Under the pieces are notes generated by a model. The model saw only the letters and a list, made by a program, of their open reading frames with translations, searched no databases and was not told where the DNA came from. A DNA stretch of 64,000 nt from Thermincola ferriacetica (lineage in GTDB: Bacteria; Bacillota; Thermincolia; Thermincolales; Thermincolaceae): positions 124,001 to 188,000 of the forward strand of contig NZ_LGTE01000003.1 of assembly GCF_001263415.1 (NCBI RefSeq), in the 5' to 3' direction. The position numbers and the translations under genes are program-made. Within the stretch, counting starts at the first letter, position 1; every line of letters starts with the position of its first letter. Below are positions 1 through 7,004 of the stretch, piece after piece.

Positions 1-347
1 TCGTCTTCGGTACAATGCCATAACAGCAGGCCTGAAATGATCAGAAGCCAGGCAGAAATAAAGGTAATCAGGGCAAAACCACTTTTCCCAATGACCAACC
101 AGGGTTCCCGTTTCGAATCATTAAAAAGAATTCGCTTTAGTTCCAATAATATTTCTATAAATAACAGCCCCGTAAATAAAATCGCCACTGTACGGTGCAG
201 GTAATCTGCCATTGCCAGGTTGTAATTGAGTGCCCAGCCGTATCTGGGCCCGAGAAGGGCCAGGCCGGTAATAAGCAGTATTCCAAAAACCGCTGCCCAT
301 ATCCAATGTAGGATAAATTCTAACCTAAACCTGTCCATCGATTTCAT
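1..347 (-). CDS. Partial membrane protein, cytochrome b-like, N-terminal 115 residues
   Basis: This open frame starts with ATG at 347 and runs off the left edge of the window, so the C-terminus is missing. About 115 residues are visible. Three hydrophobic segments are seen: one near residues 12-36 preceded by HW, one containing HRTVAILFTGLLF, and one near residue 95 onward. Histidines at the ends of helices suggest a di-heme cytochrome b561 or formate dehydrogenase gamma-like protein, but the fragment is too short to be sure. It lies 45 nt downstream of the 308-residue membrane protein and is probably cotranscribed with it. The ribosome binding site (AATAGG) is weak. Confidence 0.6.
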   Translation of the reverse strand, partial: MKSMDRFRLEFILHWIWAAVFGILLITGLALLGPRYGWALNYNLAMADYLHRTVAILFTGLLFIEILLELKRILFNDSKREPWLVIGKSGFALITFISAWLLIISGLLLWHCTED

Positions 348-392
348 CCTATTCTGAACCAAATACTGTTTCTTGGTTTGATTATTGTAAAA

Positions 393-1319
393 TTAAAGGT
401 TTGGCCGCGGAACATTCTCTGCAAATAAGCTCCCAATAAACCCTACCATAGAAACAATGGCAATAATAACTGAAACAATCAGTACCAGGCTGAAAATCAA
501 TTTAATGGTGTTGGCATTCAAAAAGCCGTTGCCCGGAACACTGTGGTTTTGATGTAAATTCGCCTGACTGCTACCAGGCTGGCCTGTCACGCCGCTTTGA
601 GATTGATTGTCTGCCGTCTGTCCCTGGGCAATCCCCTGCTGGCCGTTACCTGAGCTGTAATAATTCTGGTTATAAGGGCTCTGATAAGGGTTTTGTGCAA
701 GGTAAGGATTATACTGATTATAAGTCGGCGGTAAGTTTTGCCCGTACCCATAGGGAATACCCGTTACAGGCGGCAGTTGCTGGGTCTGGGTGTCCAGGTC
801 TTTGGACATATTATCGATGAGATATTCCATGCCAGCTATATCCTGTCCAAGACTATAAAATTCCTCGTGTAATTCATTCATATTACCGGCGCCTGAAGAA
901 GTCGTCCCGTTTGACTGGACCACTGTTTCCCCACCGCTGTTAGCAGCTATCTTCGCATTGGCTTTATCGATGGACTTGAGTCTCTCCTTCAACAGGTCTA
1001 CGTAGAACCGGGGGTCTGTTTTCGGCACCTGAACGGGGACCTGTATTACAACAGGGCCCTGAGCCTCATTAGGGTTATTTTTTTCTATAGCTGAGCTACT
1101 TTTGTCTTTGCTGTCCGCGGATTCCGTATTGGCAGCATCTTTGTCATGGTTTTCTTTTGCAGGTTCGGAGCTCGTTTTTTGCTGTCCCGTGCCCACATTA
1201 ACTGCCGTCGCTTTACCATGGTCCATGTTGCCCATTCGGACAAGATAAATCCCTCCTGCCGCTATAATAAAAACAAAGATTACTACCATTACTGTCAAAA
1301 CTTTTTTCAGCGCCTCCAC
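393..1319 (-). CDS. Hypothetical two-helix envelope protein with Gln/Asn/Tyr-rich linker
   Basis: I do not recognise a family. The frame is open further upstream, but the start chosen is GTG at 1319 because AAAGGAG lies 7 nt before it and the protein then begins with a helix (VLTVMVVIFVFIIAAGGIYL). A second hydrophobic helix lies near the C-terminus. Between them are a charged Ser/Asp/Lys-rich region, a PVVIQVPVQVPK stretch, a possible coiled segment, and a low-complexity region rich in Tyr, Asn, Gln and Pro. Total length is 308 residues. It is transcribed divergently from the first two-component system and may be part of the same envelope response; that is inference from position. Confidence 0.65.
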   Translation of the reverse strand: MEALKKVLTVMVVIFVFIIAAGGIYLVRMGNMDHGKATAVNVGTGQQKTSSEPAKENHDKDAANTESADSKDKSSSAIEKNNPNEAQGPVVIQVPVQVPKTDPRFYVDLLKERLKSIDKANAKIAANSGGETVVQSNGTTSSGAGNMNELHEEFYSLGQDIAGMEYLIDNMSKDLDTQTQQLPPVTGIPYGYGQNLPPTYNQYNPYLAQNPYQSPYNQNYYSSGNGQQGIAQGQTADNQSQSGVTGQPGSSQANLHQNHSVPGNGFLNANTIKLIFSLVLIVSVIIAIVSMVGFIGSLFAENVPRPNL

Positions 1320-1407
1320 TATAGATCTCCTTTCCTTTTTGTTATTTTTACGTTCTACGGTAAATTCTAATACCAAGGCTATAAACGTTCCATAATCATG
1401 CACAATC

Positions 1408-1439
1408 TTCACAAAATCTTCACAAACGCTTTTTACTAT
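1408..1439 (+). promoter_or_regulatory. Operator A: TTCACA-N5-TTCACA direct repeat and -10 box for the first two-component system
   Basis: TTCACA at 1408-1413 and 1419-1424 are separated by AAATC. Nine bases later comes TACTAT (1434-1439), overlapping a TATAAT at 1437. The repeat therefore covers the -35 region, the usual place for an activating OmpR/PhoB-type regulator (11-bp direct repeat). It lies 36 nt before the response regulator start, so the operon may regulate itself. Six further copies lie within the next 8.2 kb. Confidence 0.75.
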
Positions 1440-1474
1440 AATTTTTGAATGCCATATTTTAGTGGAGGTATGCT

Positions 1475-2167
1475 ATGAGGGTTTTAGTCGTTGAAGATGA
1501 GCCGGATATCCGGAGATTGTTAAGGGCTTACCTGGAAAAGGAAGGCTTTATTGTAGAGGAAACCAATAACGGCCAGAGGGCCTTGACCATGGTTGACCGG
1601 AATTCATATGACTTGATAATTCTGGATATTATGATACCGGAGATAGACGGATGGGCAGTCTGCCAAAGAATCAGAAAAAAGTCCAATATTCCGATCATAA
1701 TGGTCACCGCAAGGGGGGCGGAACCTGATAAGATAATGGGCCTGGAATTAGGAGCGGACGATTATCTTGTGAAACCCTTCAGTCCTAAAGAGCTTATCGC
1801 CAGGATTAAAGCGTTGTTTCGCAGGATAAAGGCAAAAACTCCCCCTGCGGAAACAAATGACCGCATCAGCCTCGGGCAAATGTCCATTGACCCACAAAGC
1901 CGTGAAGTTAAGGTGAACGAGTGCCCCATACCGCTGACCCCGAAAGAGTTTTCGATACTGTATACACTGGCCAGACATCCCAATAAGGCTTTTACCAGAA
2001 ATGAACTCCTTCTGGAGGTATGGGGTGACCAATTTAACGACACAAGGACTGTAGATGCTCATATTAAACAGCTCAGGGAAAAACTGCATAAAGCCGGGTT
2101 AAGCAAAGATGCAGTCAAAACTGTATGGGGCGTCGGCTACAAACTTGGGGATGTCAATGATGTTTAG
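1475..2167 (+). CDS. OmpR/PhoB-family response regulator (first two-component system)
   Basis: This is a 230-residue DNA-binding response regulator. The receiver domain (about 1-115) shows the acidic pair near residues 7-9, the phosphoacceptor Asp51 in LILDIMIPE and Lys100 in DDYLVKPF. The C-terminal winged helix (about 130-228) ends with the typical TVWGVGYKLG. A good GGAGG site precedes the ATG. The kinase gene begins before this one stops, so the pair is translationally coupled. The operator at 1408-1439 suggests autoregulation. The tandem 11-bp operators of the neighbouring genes fit an OmpR-type dimer, so this protein or the second regulator at 8804-9502 is the likely controller; the sequence does not say which. 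Confidence 0.92.
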   Translation: MRVLVVEDEPDIRRLLRAYLEKEGFIVEETNNGQRALTMVDRNSYDLIILDIMIPEIDGWAVCQRIRKKSNIPIIMVTARGAEPDKIMGLELGADDYLVKPFSPKELIARIKALFRRIKAKTPPAETNDRISLGQMSIDPQSREVKVNECPIPLTPKEFSILYTLARHPNKAFTRNELLLEVWGDQFNDTRTVDAHIKQLREKLHKAGLSKDAVKTVWGVGYKLGDVNDV

Positions 2168-3587
2168 AAGTATAGTTTTTAAGCTGTGGATTACTATATT
2201 TGCCCTTACCCTGGGCATTTTGCTGGTATTTTCGTTATTTTTATATAACCGTATCGAAGATATTTATTTTTCTAACCAGGTACAGCTTATGAACGAGCGC
2301 GCTTTGCAGTGGAAACAGGTCATGCTAAGCGACTTGCCGCCGGAAAAGATACAGGACGAAGCAGAATTTTGGGGGAAAGTGTCGCGCTACAAAATAACTG
2401 TATTTGATAAGCGGGGCATTGTTCAATATAGTTCCGATGTTAGGCATTCCCCCATTGGAATGAAATCCAGTTGGAAGCATTTTAAAGCCGGAATCGAAGG
2501 CAAGGAAACATATTACACCGGCTACAGCCCGGAATTTAATACGAAAATGACGGCTACCTTCATGCCTTTTGAAAAAAATGGTGAGAAGTACCTTATTATG
2601 GTACATGCTCCCACTGATGATCTACTGGAAATAATTAAGGCAACAAGGCGGACAGGGCTGGAAGTACTAATTTTGTTCTTTATTCTCAGTGGAATACTGG
2701 CCTGGCATTTTTCTTTCTTGATAGCGCGCCCTATTATTAACATAAAAAAAGTTGCCATGAACATGGCAAAGGGCGATTTCTCCACCCTGGTAGAAAACCG
2801 CCGGAAAGATGAACTCGGTGAACTCGCCCAAACCATTAACACATTAAGCGTGCAGTTGAAAAAAACCCTTGATTATTTGTCACGTTCCAATGCTGAACTC
2901 AACTCGCTCCTTAAAAAATGGAAGGAATTTGTAGCAGACGTTTCTCACGAACTTCGCACCCCCCTTTTTTTAATTCAGGGCTATTCCGAAGCCATTATCG
3001 AAAAGGTGGTCGACGACGAAAAAACAAGAGAAGAGTACTTGAAGGTAATAAACAAGGAAAGTCTCCGCCTCCAAAAGCTGGTTAACGACCTGTTGGCCGT
3101 CGAGGGAGGGCTTCCTCTCAAAAAAACCCCTGTTTCCCTGTATAATCTTGTGGCGGAAACCATTGCTCCTTTTGAAATAAAAGCTAAAGATAAAAAAATA
3201 ACAATTATAATTGATGACTGCCTGGATGAAATCGGACCTGTACTGGTAGATGCCGATAGGTTTGGAGAAGTAATTTACAACCTGATAGATAACGCCATCA
3301 GGCATACTCCGGAAGGCGGGCTAATATCTATCGCCGGCGCCGCCGAGGGAAATGACCGGGTTAGAATAACTTTCTCCAATACAGGGCAGGGAATTCCCGC
3401 CGAACACCTGCCATATCTTTTTGAGCGTTTTTACCGAGTAGATAAGGCCCGCAGCCGGGCCGAAGGCGGCACGGGCCTTGGTCTGGCCATAGTTAAAAGA
3501 ATTGTAGAACAGCACAATGGGAAAATACGGGCGGAAAGCAAAGAAGGCAAAGGGGCTACTTTCATCATTACCCTGCCCCGAACCTAA
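2157..3587 (+). CDS. Sensor histidine kinase (first two-component system)
   Basis: This is a membrane sensor kinase of 476 residues. The start at 2157 is chosen because GGGG lies 6 nt upstream and the protein then begins at the first helix; the frame is open back to 2109. The order is: helix 1 (about 8-30), an extracytoplasmic domain of about 130 residues, helix 2 (about 168-190), HAMP linker, HisKA with DVSHELRTP (His near 264), and a HATPase domain with N-box NLIDNAIRHT and G-box GGTGLGLAIVKRI. It partners the overlapping response regulator. The signal is unknown; copper and Met-rich proteins nearby suggest envelope metal or redox stress, by inference. Confidence 0.92.
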   Translation: MMFRSIVFKLWITIFALTLGILLVFSLFLYNRIEDIYFSNQVQLMNERALQWKQVMLSDLPPEKIQDEAEFWGKVSRYKITVFDKRGIVQYSSDVRHSPIGMKSSWKHFKAGIEGKETYYTGYSPEFNTKMTATFMPFEKNGEKYLIMVHAPTDDLLEIIKATRRTGLEVLILFFILSGILAWHFSFLIARPIINIKKVAMNMAKGDFSTLVENRRKDELGELAQTINTLSVQLKKTLDYLSRSNAELNSLLKKWKEFVADVSHELRTPLFLIQGYSEAIIEKVVDDEKTREEYLKVINKESLRLQKLVNDLLAVEGGLPLKKTPVSLYNLVAETIAPFEIKAKDKKITIIIDDCLDEIGPVLVDADRFGEVIYNLIDNAIRHTPEGGLISIAGAAEGNDRVRITFSNTGQGIPAEHLPYLFERFYRVDKARSRAEGGTGLGLAIVKRIVEQHNGKIRAESKEGKGATFIITLPRT

Positions 3588-3658
3588 CGCCCTCCAATAA
3601 AATAAGGCCTAATGAATTAAACCCTGTCAGGCCGTTGCAAAGAAATTTCAGTAAATCA

Positions 3659-3688
3659 GGGGAGGTTAAATGTATTCAGAACCTCCCC
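3659..3688. terminator. Stem-loop between convergent genes
   Basis: GGGGAGGTT (3659-3667) pairs perfectly with AACCTCCCC (3680-3688) around a 12-nt loop. It sits between the kinase gene (+) and the Met-rich protein gene (-), so it may end transcription from both sides, but neither side has a strong T-run. Its left arm plus AAATG is identical to the end of the large palindrome at 25500. Confidence 0.5.
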
Positions 3689-3740
3689 CGTATGCTACAA
3701 CTATTTTAATCCGCTGGGCCTGATGAATTAAGCCCTGTTT

Positions 3741-3989
3741 TTATCTCATCCCGTACATACCCATTCCACTGCGCATACCCATTCCCATACCGGGCACATT
3801 AATTTCCATGTATCCAGGGCCCATTTTGTAATCCATCCAGTAATGACCTTCTTCCGCCGGCCCCAACGTGTTCCATGTGCCTGTGCCACCCATATACATG
3901 TGGTTAGACGGGGTAATTATGCCTAAAAGAAAGGTACCGATGAGAATCCCCAAAAATGCATATAAGGCTATCTTAAACCACTGATTCAT
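3741..3989 (-). CDS. Small Met-rich membrane-anchored protein
   Basis: This protein of 82 residues starts at ATG 3989 (MNQWFKIAL). The start is chosen because AGGAAGGG lies about 9 nt upstream and because paralogues at 5766 and 5992 begin with MNKWFKLA and MNKWLRLA. One N-terminal helix is followed by a short exported tail rich in Met, Gly, Tyr and His, ending GMGMGMRSGMGMYGMR. Met-rich tails of this type can bind Cu(I) or Ag(I) in other bacteria; the role here is inference. It overlaps the end of the upstream zinc-ribbon gene by 17 bp, so the two are coupled and share operator B. Confidence 0.75.
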   Translation of the reverse strand: MNQWFKIALYAFLGILIGTFLLGIITPSNHMYMGGTGTWNTLGPAEEGHYWMDYKMGPGYMEINVPGMGMGMRSGMGMYGMR

Positions 3990-4479
3990 TTTTTTCACCC
4001 TTCCTCTTATTGTTTATTTCTGTGCCGCACGCAGGGCAGCATTTCCAACCTGGCTGAAGGCTATTGCCACACTGGTTGCAAGTGCTGCTCAGGACAGCCC
4101 TGCAATTTGGGCAAAACTTATACTCAGGAGCCACTTTGGACCCACATTCCGGGCAGGCTGCTGTTCCGGCAGCCGATGGTACCAGGTTTCCTAAAAACTG
4201 CAGGTTAATGTTCTTCTCTTCCACAAAATATTTTTTTGCAAACATAACTATACCGGCGATTAAGCTGATAACAAAGACAAGCCATAGCAGCTTTACTGCC
4301 AGTGTAAACAGGGATGCCAATAAACCGTTCAGCTCAAGGCCTGTGCCCCGGCCATACATGCCGTAGCCCATTCCAGAACCGCTGCCAGTCAGTAAATTAA
4401 AGATTAACAGTACTCCCAGCAATACCAAACTCAAAACGCCTATGTTTTTTAATGTTTCCTGACTGTTATTTTGTGACAT
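3973..4479 (-). CDS. Two-helix membrane protein with double zinc ribbon (paralogue family)
   Basis: The protein has 168 residues. Helix 1 lies near residues 13-31, followed by a Gly/Met-rich loop (GSGMGYGMYGRG). Helix 2 holds the family core AVKLLWLVFVISLIAGI and ends in KKYFVE. Two C-terminal C4 zinc ribbons follow (CPECG...CPNC and CNQCG...CPACG), presumably cytoplasmic. The same core helix occurs in the proteins at 4691, 5792, 6444 and 7005. AAAGGAGTG precedes the ATG. Expression is expected from operator B at 4578-4609. The function is unknown; I infer a membrane stress or metal-linked adaptor. Confidence 0.8.
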   Translation of the reverse strand: MSQNNSQETLKNIGVLSLVLLGVLLIFNLLTGSGSGMGYGMYGRGTGLELNGLLASLFTLAVKLLWLVFVISLIAGIVMFAKKYFVEEKNINLQFLGNLVPSAAGTAACPECGSKVAPEYKFCPNCRAVLSSTCNQCGNSLQPGWKCCPACGTEINNKRKGEKNESVV

Positions 4480-4577
4480 ATTTTTTCACTCCTTTGTTGT
4501 TTGTTATTGTGGAGGAATCCCACCAATCGGCTCTAATTTGACCTGCACATCACCTCTTTGTTTTCCGGTTCGCTTTT

Positions 4578-4609
4578 ATTGTACAAATTATTTATGAAGA
4601 TATTATGAA
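4578..4609 (-). promoter_or_regulatory. Operator B and promoter for the 168-residue zinc-ribbon protein operon
   Basis: On the minus strand TTCATA-ATATC-TTCATA occupies 4609-4593, and TACAAT (4583-4578) follows after exactly 9 bp. Geometry matches operators A, C, D, E and G. Confidence 0.7.
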
Positions 4610-4626
4610 GTTTTTCAAGAACAAAT

Positions 4627-4664
4627 AAATGGCTGTCGGGACATATGACCCGGCAGCCATTTTG
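4627..4664 (-). terminator. Probable terminator of the 4691-5212 gene
   Basis: A long imperfect inverted repeat, ATGGCTGtCGGG against CCCGgCAGCCAT, is centred on CATATG. It lies just after the stop of the 4691-5212 gene and is followed on the minus strand by an ATTTATTTG tract. Confidence 0.55.
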
Positions 4665-4690
4665 CATTATTTGTGCAGCTATTACATTAT

Positions 4691-5212
4691 TTATGCTGTT
4701 TGCGGTTCGGTTGAAGGCTGTGGAACAACTTTAGATTGGCCACACTTGGGGCAGCAGGTCCATTCGTTTTTCAGGACGGTACCGCATTTAGTGCAGGCTG
4801 TATTGGATCCCCCGGCAAATAAAGCACCGTTCAGCACATATTTTTTGATCAGCACTGCAGCGCCAACTACCAAGCCTACCAGCAGTAATATCACAAATAC
4901 GTCCACAGCCAGAGTTAGCAAAGTACTTAACAAGGAATTCAAATCCAGATTGCCTAGACCCAGCAATCCACTGGAATGTGTGGCTGCGTCGTGCATTTGC
5001 GCTGCAGCATTGGGGTCTATCATTCCAGGCATTCCGGCGTGGTTGACCATGCCGTCAACAGGAGCAGGAGTTGCCATTCCCGGCATGTTACTCATGTTGT
5101 TTGCCCCCCAACTGATGTTCATGGACCCCGAGCCCATGGTTACCATGTCATTCATAGGCATGTTGTCCATCGCCATTTCAGCGGACCGTCCCATCTCACT
5201 CATCATCATCAT
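4691..5212 (-). CDS. Met-rich membrane protein with single zinc ribbon (paralogue family)
   Basis: The start is ATG at 5212, 8 nt after AAGGAGG; a TTG six bases upstream would overlap the spacing. The 173-residue product begins with a long Met-rich, apparently extracytoplasmic region (MMMMSEMG, MAMDNMPMNDM, MSNMPGM, HAGMPGM). One helix follows (TLAVDVFVILLLVGLVVGAAV) ending in KKYVLN, equivalent to the core helix of the neighbours. The protein closes with a zinc ribbon (CTKCG and CCPKCG). It differs from the others in having the Met-rich module in front. It has its own promoter (operator C). A metal-buffering role is inference. Confidence 0.78.
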   Translation of the reverse strand: MMMMSEMGRSAEMAMDNMPMNDMVTMGSGSMNISWGANNMSNMPGMATPAPVDGMVNHAGMPGMIDPNAAAQMHDAATHSSGLLGLGNLDLNSLLSTLLTLAVDVFVILLLVGLVVGAAVLIKKYVLNGALFAGGSNTACTKCGTVLKNEWTCCPKCGQSKVVPQPSTEPQTA

Positions 5213-5256
5213 GACCAATTCCTCCTTAATTTAAATTTTCACTTGGTTCGAAATTA

Positions 5257-5288
5257 ATTATAATAGTATCTTGTGAAGATTTTATGGA
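5257..5288 (-). promoter_or_regulatory. Operator C and promoter for the 4691-5212 gene
   Basis: On the minus strand TCCATA-AAATC-TTCACA (5288-5272) is followed after 9 bp by a perfect TATAAT (5262-5257). Confidence 0.78.
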
Positions 5289-5328
5289 GTTTGCAAAAAT
5301 TACTACGCTATGTCGTATTTCAGTCAGG

Positions 5329-5766
5329 TTACATCATGGGCATCCTATTCATTTCATTCATGTCATTCATGTTACTTGGACCGGACATGTTCATATTCTC
5401 TCTTTGGGACATTTGATTCATAAGAAAATTCATCTGGTACCGCATCTGATTCATCTGCTGATTAATCATATTGATCCGGTTCTGCATTTCCAGTGGGTAA
5501 TGGGCATTATTTGCGTGCCCGATACCCCAAAACGGACCAGGAAATTGATTGGGAATAAACCCCTGGTAGCCATCATGCTGAAACTGTCCAGTAAAATTAC
5601 CGGTGGGTTGGTTGGCGCCACCCTGTATCTGGCCTTGTAAATAGGTTGTATGATTTGTTCCGGAATGGGTGTTCTGCCCGTCAAAAGCCTGGACAAAATA
5701 CAACCCTCCAAGGCTAATAACTATTCCAGCAAAAGCTACCACTGCCAACTTAAACCACTTGTTCAT
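5329..5766 (-). CDS. Membrane-anchored Met/Asn/Gln-rich protein
   Basis: The 145-residue protein starts MNKWFKLAVVAF and has one N-terminal helix or uncleaved signal. The rest is hydrophilic and rich in Asn, Gln, Gly and His, with a C-terminal half full of Met (MINQQMNQMRYQMNFLMNQM, ending MNDMNEMNRMPMM). The helical Met-Asn-Gln pattern differs from the Met-Gly tail of its neighbour at 3741 but could also bind soft metals. A purine-rich site (GGGGGGAAGG) precedes the start. It lies 25 nt after the 66-residue gene and shares promoter D. The function is unknown. Confidence 0.75.
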   Translation of the reverse strand: MNKWFKLAVVAFAGIVISLGGLYFVQAFDGQNTHSGTNHTTYLQGQIQGGANQPTGNFTGQFQHDGYQGFIPNQFPGPFWGIGHANNAHYPLEMQNRINMINQQMNQMRYQMNFLMNQMSQRENMNMSGPSNMNDMNEMNRMPMM

Positions 5767-5791
5767 TGCCTTCCCCCCTTTCCTTTAATCA

Positions 5792-5992
5792 TTAAAAAAA
5801 TTTCAAATCCTTTACCCAAGCGAAAATGCCCAATACCAGCCCTACAATCATGGTCAAATATAAGACTTTTACCGCCAGGACCAATAAACCGGCCAAGGTC
5901 AGGGACCCTCCGCCGAAAAGTAGGGCGTAAACAAGATTTAAGGCGATAATTCCTATAAAAGAGTTTAAAGCCAACCTTAACCACTTATTCAC
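5792..5992 (-). CDS. Minimal two-helix member of the membrane paralogue family
   Basis: This 66-residue protein starts at GTG 5992, with AAGGAGGTGA upstream. It contains only the two shared helices: MNKWLRLALNSFIGIIALNL and AVKVLYLTMIVGLVLGIFAW, then a short KDLKFF tail without a zinc ribbon. It is the simplest version of the family and shows that both helical modules can exist alone. It is the first gene of the operon driven by operator D and is followed by the Met-rich protein at 5329. Confidence 0.78.
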   Translation of the reverse strand: MNKWLRLALNSFIGIIALNLVYALLFGGGSLTLAGLLVLAVKVLYLTMIVGLVLGIFAWVKDLKFF

Positions 5993-6025
5993 CGCTTATT
6001 TCACCTCCTTCATTTATCTGATTTG

Positions 6026-6057
6026 ATTATAGCCCTGACTTATGTAGATTTTATGGA
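6026..6057 (-). promoter_or_regulatory. Operator D and promoter for the 5992-5329 operon
   Basis: On the minus strand TCCATA-AAATC-TACATA (6057-6041) is followed after 9 bp by TATAAT (6031-6026). It begins 8 bp beyond the terminator of the upstream small gene. Confidence 0.78.
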
Positions 6058-6065
6058 TAATTGCG

Positions 6066-6093
6066 AAAAAGCCGCCCGTCTTTTTTGGGCAGC
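6066..6093 (-). terminator. Rho-independent terminator of the 30-residue ORF
   Basis: On the minus strand GCTGCCC (6093-6087) pairs with GGGCGGC (6077-6071), followed by a T-run over 6070-6066. Confidence 0.8.
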
Positions 6094-6111
6094 CTTTCTG
6101 GAAGCAGTAAC

Positions 6112-6204
6112 CTATAAAATCAGGTGATGAATAAAGTAGCCCAATACTCCGACAATGGCTAAACCGACAATAACAATCAGGGCTATCATTGTAGATTTGC
6201 TCAT
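6112..6204 (-). CDS. Single-helix membrane miniprotein, 30 residues
   Basis: ATG at 6204 is preceded by GAGGTGAGCAATA, a good ribosome binding site. The product begins MSKSTMIALIVIVGLAIVGV, a single membrane helix, and ends GYFIHHLIL with a His-His pair at the membrane edge. A strong terminator follows 19 nt after the stop. No recognisable promoter is visible close upstream. Such miniproteins often bind larger membrane complexes; the partner here is unknown. Its place between two operons of the paralogue family suggests the same system. Confidence 0.6.
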   Translation of the reverse strand: MSKSTMIALIVIVGLAIVGVLGYFIHHLIL

Positions 6205-6338
6205 TATTGCTCACCTCATTTCCCTGAATAGTAAAAATTTGGCCGCTAAACCTTTTTAAGGCCCAAGCCGGCATGTTTAAATATTACAGCTTCAATTGTA
6301 GAAATCTTAAATGGCCATTTCAATAAATGGGCCCGAAC

Positions 6339-6370
6339 TTCACAAAATCTACACATTTATAAACTACAAT
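6339..6370 (+). promoter_or_regulatory. Operator E and promoter facing right, with no gene behind it
   Basis: TTCACA-AAATC-TACACA (6339-6355) is followed after 9 bp by TACAAT (6365-6370) on the plus strand. It points to the bidirectional terminator at 6397-6435, so the predicted product is a short RNA. Confidence 0.75.
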
Positions 6371-6376
6371 CATGGC

Positions 6377-6435
6377 AGTTGATACGTTCTGCAAAAAACT
6401 AAGGAGGAACCAAATGATTCCTCCTTAGTTTTTTT
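6377..6435 (+). ncRNA. Predicted short RNA ending in a bidirectional terminator
   Basis: From the expected start near 6377 the transcript would run about 59 nt. It ends in a 13-bp stem (6397-6409 with 6418-6430, loop of 8) and a T-run at 6431-6435. The left arm carries AAGGAGGAA followed by ATG ATT CCT CCT TAG, so a four-codon reading frame with a Shine-Dalgarno site lies inside the hairpin. The same stem is the terminator of the minus-strand gene at 6444. Expression is inferred from promoter E only. Confidence 0.5.
6397..6435. terminator. Bidirectional terminator
   Basis: A perfect 13-bp stem with A-run and T-run on opposite sides can stop transcription of the minus-strand gene at 6444-6911 and of the plus-strand short RNA. 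Confidence 0.85.
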
Positions 6436-6443
6436 GCTGAATA

Positions 6444-6911
6444 TTAATTGTTACTTCTCCCGGTCCCGCACCAAGGACAGCTTTTCCAGCCAACCTGAAG
6501 GTCTTTCCCACATCGTGCACAAACATCTTTAAGGCTCGCTTTACAATTAGGGCAAAACTTGAATTCAGCGGTCAGGCGCGTACCACAGCAGGGGCAGGTG
6601 TATCCTTGTTCATCACTCGGCCCTGTAAATGCCAAGCCTATTTTTTTACCGTCAACAAGATACTTTTTAGTCACCATCACAATACCCACCACCAGACTAA
6701 TAATAAAAGTGAGCCACAGCAACTTGACAACAAATACGAGGGATCCGGTTACCAAACTATTGATATCAAGGCTCTGCCCGTAATATATTCCTAAACCGAA
6801 GAAAAGCCTCTGCCTAAGAAAAAGACTATAAAGAATAATTGAAATTACTGCCGTCAGGAAAATGATTAATAACATTTTCACCAAATTATCCCGGTTATCT
6901 CCACGTGTCAT
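6444..6911 (-). CDS. Two-helix membrane protein with double zinc ribbon (paralogue family)
   Basis: The start is ATG 6911 because GGGGTG lies 6 nt before it; a GTG three codons earlier sits on that site. The 155-residue product has helix 1 near residues 10-28, a short loop (FFGLGIYYGQ), and the core helix VVKLLWLTFIISLVVGI ending KKYLVDGKK. Two C-terminal zinc ribbons follow (CPCCG/CPNC and CARCG/CPWCG). It is the closest relative of the protein at 3973. It lies downstream of the 7005-7424 gene and shares promoter G; the strong terminator at 6397 follows. Confidence 0.8.
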   Translation of the reverse strand: MTRGDNRDNLVKMLLIIFLTAVISIILYSLFLRQRLFFGLGIYYGQSLDINSLVTGSLVFVVKLLWLTFIISLVVGIVMVTKKYLVDGKKIGLAFTGPSDEQGYTCPCCGTRLTAEFKFCPNCKASLKDVCARCGKDLQVGWKSCPWCGTGRSNN

Positions 6912-7004
6912 TTTCTTCACCCCTTATTCCCGAATTGGAATTTCAAGCTAAATAACAACTGCTTCCCTTCCGCAGGCAAAATTACATTGCCAATCATGCT
7001 GCAG

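Noticed and set aside
1146-1370. Many long frames opposite or overlapping strong genes
   Set aside because: They are shadows of real genes in other frames; they lack ribosome binding sites and family patterns.
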